NCBI GenBank assembly: GCA_026005035.1
Contig: BPKH01000005.1
Location: 1-64,000, forward strand
Source: Porticoccaceae bacterium
Lineage (GTDB): Bacteria > Pseudomonadota > Gammaproteobacteria > Pseudomonadales > Porticoccaceae
Length of the DNA: 64,000 nucleotides
Reading direction: 5' to 3'
The notes under the pieces are model-generated. The model saw nothing but the letters and a program-made list of their open reading frames with translations, did no database searches and had not been told where the DNA came from. This document shows positions 60,758-64,000 of the stretch, piece after piece (position 1 is the first letter of the stretch; each line of letters starts with the position of its first letter). The position numbers and the translations under genes were made by a program.

Positions 60758-61732
60758 ATGGTGGGCGACGACCCCTTCGAAGACGACGACGAGGCGCTCG
60801 AGGACGACGCCGGCGAGGCGTCGGAGGGCTTCGACGAAGGCGGCGAGGCGGAGGGCGGGCCTCCCCTCGAGGAGGCGCCGAGCCCGGAAGGGGGGCTCGA
60901 CGCCACCGCCCTCTACCTGCGGGAGATCGGCTACGCCCCCCTGCTCACCCCCGAAGAGGAAAAGGAGCTCGGGCGGCGCGTGCAGGCCGGCGACGAGGCG
61001 GCCCGCAAGCGGATGATCGAGAGCAACCTGCGCCTCGTGGTCAAGATCGCCCGCCGCTACCTCAACCGCGGCCTGCCGCTTCTCGACCTGATCGAAGAGG
61101 GCAATCTGGGCCTCATGCGGGCGGTGGAGAAGTTCGACCCCGAGCTCGGCTACCGCTTTTCCACCTACGCCACCTGGTGGATCAAGCAGACCATCGAGCG
61201 GGCGCTGATGAATCAGACCCGCACCATCCGCCTGCCCATCCACGTCATCAAGCGCCTCAACCACTACCTGCGCACCGCCCGGGAGCTCGCCCAGGAGCTC
61301 GACCACGACCCGAGCGCCGAGGAGATCGCGAGACTCTTGGACGCGCCAGCCGCCGAGGTGGGGCGCATTCTGGAGCTCGCCGAGCGGGTCGGCTCGGTGG
61401 ACGTGCCCGTGGGGCGCTCGGGCGATCGCATGGTGGTGGAAACCCTGGCCGACGATCGCTTCGCCAGTCCCGAAGAGGCCCTGGAAGAGGACGAGCTGAG
61501 CCAGGAGGTCGCCGCCTTGCTGCGGCGGCTGGGGGAAAAACAGCGGGAGGTGCTGGTGCGCCGCTTCGGGCTCATGGGCCACGAGCCCCAGACGCTCGAG
61601 GAGGTGGGCCGCGCGGTGGGCCTGACGCGGGAGCGGGTCCGGCAGATCCAGATCGAGGCTCTGCGCAAACTGCGCATTCTGATGCTGCGCGAGGGCCTCA
61701 ACCCGGACGTGTTGTTCCGCGACGGCGCCTGA
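60758..61732 (+). CDS. rpoS: RNA polymerase sigma factor RpoS
   Basis: The stationary-phase and general stress sigma factor, 324 residues from ATG 60758, which has GAGGGCGAG upstream. An in-frame GTG at 60722 would add 12 residues. The acidic N-terminus precedes region 1.2 ([16 protein letters not shown]). Regions 2.1-2.4 hold [12 protein letters not shown] and [17 protein letters not shown], and region 4.2 has [20 protein letters not shown]. The nlpD-rpoS-fdxA-mutS neighbourhood supports RpoS over RpoD or RpoH. Confidence 0.95.
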   Translation: MVGDDPFEDDDEALEDDAGEASEGFDEGGEAEGGPPLEEAPSPEGGLDATALYLREIGYAPLLTPEEEKELGRRVQAGDEAARKRMIESNLRLVVKIARRYLNRGLPLLDLIEEGNLGLMRAVEKFDPELGYRFSTYATWWIKQTIERALMNQTRTIRLPIHVIKRLNHYLRTARELAQELDHDPSAEEIARLLDAPAAEVGRILELAERVGSVDVPVGRSGDRMVVETLADDRFASPEEALEEDELSQEVAALLRRLGEKQREVLVRRFGLMGHEPQTLEEVGRAVGLTRERVRQIQIEALRKLRILMLREGLNPDVLFRDGA

Positions 61733-61738
61733 GGGGGC

Positions 61739-62063
61739 TCAGCGCTTGAGGTATTGGAGTTTGCCCGGCTTGCCGTTCCATTCGTCGGCGTCCGGGAGGG
61801 GGTCTTTCTTCTCGGTGATGTTGGGCCACACCTGGGCGAGTTCGGCGTTGAGCTCGAGAAACACCGCCTGGTCCTCCGGCAGCTCGTCCTCCGGAAAGAT
61901 CGCCTCCGCCGGGCACTCGGGCTCGCACAGGGCGCAGTCGATGCACTCGTCGGGATGGATCGACCAGGAAGTTCGGCCCCTCGTAGAAGCAGTCCACCGG
62001 GCAGACTTCCACGCAGTCGGTGTACTTGCAGTTGATGCAGGGCTCGCCGACGACGAAGGTCAT
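61739..62063 (-). CDS. fdxA: Ferredoxin FdxA, 7Fe-type (one frameshift)
   Basis: A small electron carrier with a [3Fe-4S] and a [4Fe-4S] cluster. The first frame has [20 protein letters not shown] and [13 protein letters not shown]; the second has [20 protein letters not shown] and ends GKLQYLKR. An extra base near 61961 (GTCGATCCATCCC against GTCATCCATCCC) breaks it. Repaired, the protein has 107 residues, the usual length. It is convergent with rpoS, with six bases between stops, and lies between rpoS and mutS as in Pseudomonas-like genomes. Confidence 0.92.
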
Positions 62064-62289
62064 GGAGCGCTCTCCTGTGCGGTGGCGGCGGGGGCCGGCA
62101 TTATAGGCCAAAACGCCGCGGAAATCGGCCCCTGGTTCCCCTTGGATTCCGAGGCCCAGGGGACTTCCCACCGCTATCCAGGATGCGGGCGCGCACCGCC
62201 GGAATCCGGGGTTGTGGAGTGGGCCTTTGCGGTGCGGCGGGGGGTTCCCGGATTCCGCTTCGCTCCACCCGGGTTTCGCAATCGTCCCT
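62064..62289. other. Intergenic region between mutS and fdxA
   Basis: 226 bases after mutS and before fdxA, both on the minus strand. It holds the third copy of the palindromic repeat and no credible gene. Confidence 0.6.
62247..62273 (-). repeat. Palindromic intergenic repeat, copy 3
   Basis: On the minus strand this reads CCCGGGTGGAGC...GGAATCCGGG and differs from copies 1 and 2 mainly in the left arm. It starts 17 bases beyond the mutS stop. A diverged partial unit (GGAATCCGGGG) lies at about 62208-62218. Confidence 0.8.
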
Positions 62290-64000
62290 CTAGAGAAGCG
62301 CCTTGAGGGCGTAGAGGGCCTCCAGGGCCTGCCGGGGGCTGAGCCCGTCGGGGTCCAGATCGCGCAGTGCCTTCACCACCGCCGGCTCCGGCGCGAAGAG
62401 ATCCCCCTGCCTGGGCGGCGGGGCGGCGGGTTCGGCGTGCACCTGTCCCTCGAGGCGCGCCAGTTCGGCCCGCGCCAGGGCGAGCACCGGCTCCGGCACG
62501 CCGGCCAGTTTTGCCACCTGCAGGCCGTAGCTCTGGTTGGCGGGGCCTTCGCGGACGGCGTGGAGAAAGACCAGGCGGTCCTGGTAGAGGGTGGCGTCCA
62601 GGTGGACGTTGGCCGCCTCGGGAACCTGCTCGGGAAGGGCGGTGAGCTCGAAGTAGTGGGTGGCGAAGAGGGTGAAGGCGCGCACTTCCCGCGCCAGGTG
62701 GAGCGCGCAGGCCCAGGCGAGCGCCAGGCCGTCGAAGGTGCTGGTGCCGCGGCCGACCTCGTCGAGCAGCACCAGGCTGCGGGGGGTGGCGTTGTGGAGG
62801 ATGTTGGCGGTCTCGGTCATCTCCACCATGAAAGTGGAACGCCCGCCGGCCAGGTCGTCGCCGGCGCCGATCCGGGTGAAGATCCGGTCCACCAGGCCGA
62901 TCCGCGCCGCCTCCGCGGGCACGTCGCTGCCGATCTGGGCGAGCAGCACGATGAGCGCCGCCTGGCGCATGTAGGTGGACTTGCCCCCCATGTTGGGGCC
63001 GGTGATGATCAGCATCCGCCGCCCTTCGCCGAGCTCCAGGTCGTTGGGGACGAAGGGGGTGTCCAGGGCCTGCTCCACCACCGGGTGGCGACCGCCGCGG
63101 ATGGAGATGCCCGGCTCTTCGACGAGCTCCGGCCGGGTCCAGTTCAGGGTGTAGGAGCGCTCCGCCAGGTTGACCAGCACGTCCAGTTCGGCCAGGGCCG
63201 CCGCCGCCTCCTGGAGGGGGGCGAGTTCGGCGGCGATCCGCTCGAGGAGTTCCTCGTAGAGTGCGCGCTCGCGGGCCAGTGCCCGGGAGCGGGCGCTCAG
63301 GGCGCGGTTTTCGAATTCGACGAGCTCCGCCGTGACGTAGCGCTCCGCGTGTTTGAGGGTCTGGCGCCGCTGGTAGTCCGCCGGGGCCTGGGCGGCCTGG
63401 CTGCGGGGCAGTTCGATGTAGTAACCGTGGACGCGGTTGTAGCCCACCTTGAGGTTGGCGATCCCCGTGCGTTGCCGCTCCCGCTCTTCCAGGCGGGCGA
63501 GGAAGTCGCCGGTGTGGGTGGCGATTTCCCGCAGCTCGTCCAGCTCGCGGTCGAAGCCGGGGGCGATCACCCCCCCGTCGCGCACCTGGGGCGGAGGCTC
63601 TTCCACCAGTGCCCGCCGGAGCAGGTCGAGGAGGTGGGGGAAATGGCCTTTGGCCTGGCACAGCCGGGCGAGGAGGGGGATCTCCGCGGCCGGTGCGAGC
63701 AGGGCGTCCAGTTCCGGGAGGGCGCCGAGGGCTTGGCGCAGGCGGGTGAGGTCGCGGGGACGGGCGGAGCGCAGGGCGACGCGGCCGAGGATCCGCTCCA
63801 TGTCGCCGACGCGCTTGAGGGGGTCGGCGAATTCCCGGAAGCGCAGTTCGTCCCGCAAGTGGGCCACGGCCGCCTGGCGCGCGCGCAACGCCGCCAGGTC
63901 CCGCGACGGGCGGTGCAGCCAGCGGCGCAACAGCCGCCCTCCCATGGCCGTGCGGGTGCGGTCGAGGAGGGCGGCGAGGTTGTGGCGATCGCCGCCGTCC
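62290..64000 (-). CDS. mutS: DNA mismatch repair protein MutS (5' partial, cut by the window end)
   Basis: The C-terminal 569 residues or so; the frame is open to 64000, so the N-terminal mismatch-binding domain lies outside. The visible part covers the core and clamp domains and the ATPase. Walker A is [10 protein letters not shown], followed by [12 protein letters not shown] and [12 protein letters not shown]. The C-terminus ends in [12 protein letters not shown], the typical tail. The neighbour fdxA is typical. Confidence 0.97.
   Translation of the reverse strand, partial: DGGDRHNLAALLDRTRTAMGGRLLRRWLHRPSRDLAALRARQAAVAHLRDELRFREFADPLKRVGDMERILGRVALRSARPRDLTRLRQALGALPELDALLAPAAEIPLLARLCQAKGHFPHLLDLLRRALVEEPPPQVRDGGVIAPGFDRELDELREIATHTGDFLARLEERERQRTGIANLKVGYNRVHGYYIELPRSQAAQAPADYQRRQTLKHAERYVTAELVEFENRALSARSRALARERALYEELLERIAAELAPLQEAAAALAELDVLVNLAERSYTLNWTRPELVEEPGISIRGGRHPVVEQALDTPFVPNDLELGEGRRMLIITGPNMGGKSTYMRQAALIVLLAQIGSDVPAEAARIGLVDRIFTRIGAGDDLAGGRSTFMVEMTETANILHNATPRSLVLLDEVGRGTSTFDGLALAWACALHLAREVRAFTLFATHYFELTALPEQVPEAANVHLDATLYQDRLVFLHAVREGPANQSYGLQVAKLAGVPEPVLALARAELARLEGQVHAEPAAPPPRQGDLFAPEPAVVKALRDLDPDGLSPRQALEALYALKALL

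Overview
The window is a 64 kb, very GC-rich piece of a gammaproteobacterial chromosome. Several gene orders point there: fxsA-groES-groEL, rpsB-tsf-pyrH-frr-uppS-cdsA-dxr-rseP-bamA-skp-fabZ, rnhB-dnaE-accA-tilS, pyrG-kdsA-eno-ftsB-ispD-ispF, and truD-pcm-nlpD-rpoS-fdxA-mutS. The proteins look most like Chromatiales/Ectothiorhodospiraceae-type lineages, but that placement is an inference from style, not from a search. A full cbb3 oxidase cluster implies microaerobic respiration. KdsA, BamA, BamD, RseP, Skp, NlpD and muropeptide recycling genes show a Gram-negative envelope. No prophage, insertion sequence, CRISPR array, tRNA or rRNA gene was found.

Layout. 1-4813: a small cluster resembling the mycobacterial decaprenylphosphoryl-arabinose pathway (GtrA, DprE1-like, DprE2-like, UbiA-type phosphoribosyltransferase), beside a damaged multi-pass membrane protein cut by the window edge. 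4841-8328: nadC and a muropeptide recycling run ampD-ampE-ampG. 8332-11576: fxsA, groES-groEL behind two tandem sigma-32 promoters, and convergent sodB. 11953-13171: argG. 13291-22246: cbb3 oxidase and its assembly genes (ccoN, O, Q, P, G, H, I, S), a TauE/SafE-type protein and a Yip1-type protein. 22251-25445: bamD, rluD, pgeF and a DMT-type protein. 25449-30782: nth, dapC, glnD and map on the minus strand. 31023-41671: translation, nucleotide, isoprenoid, phospholipid and outer-membrane assembly genes. 41668-54106: rnhB, dnaE, a small secreted hypothetical, accA, tilS, pyrG, kdsA, eno, ftsB, ispD and ispF. 54103-57275 (minus): a three-gene module of ATP-grasp ligase-like protein, membrane inactive transglutaminase and DTGA-motif protease lipoprotein. 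57345-64000: truD, pcm, a DUF368 lipid carrier transporter, nlpD, rpoS, fdxA and the C-terminal part of mutS.

Many genes work on the envelope and its lipid carriers: uppS makes undecaprenyl diphosphate, DUF368 probably recycles undecaprenyl phosphate, the first cluster probably loads a polyprenyl phosphate with a pentose, and dxr, ispD and ispF supply the isoprene units.

Sequence quality matters for reading this window. At least ten loci carry one- or two-base insertions or deletions, often in G or A/T runs or GC dinucleotides: the first gene, argG, ccoN, fabZ, pyrG, the transglutaminase, the protease, truD, pcm and fdxA. Several of these genes are normally essential and keep their family motifs on both sides of the break, so sequencing or assembly error is the best explanation. 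They are annotated here as single genes across the breaks. lpxD, lpxA and lpxB are absent from their usual place between skp and rnhB.
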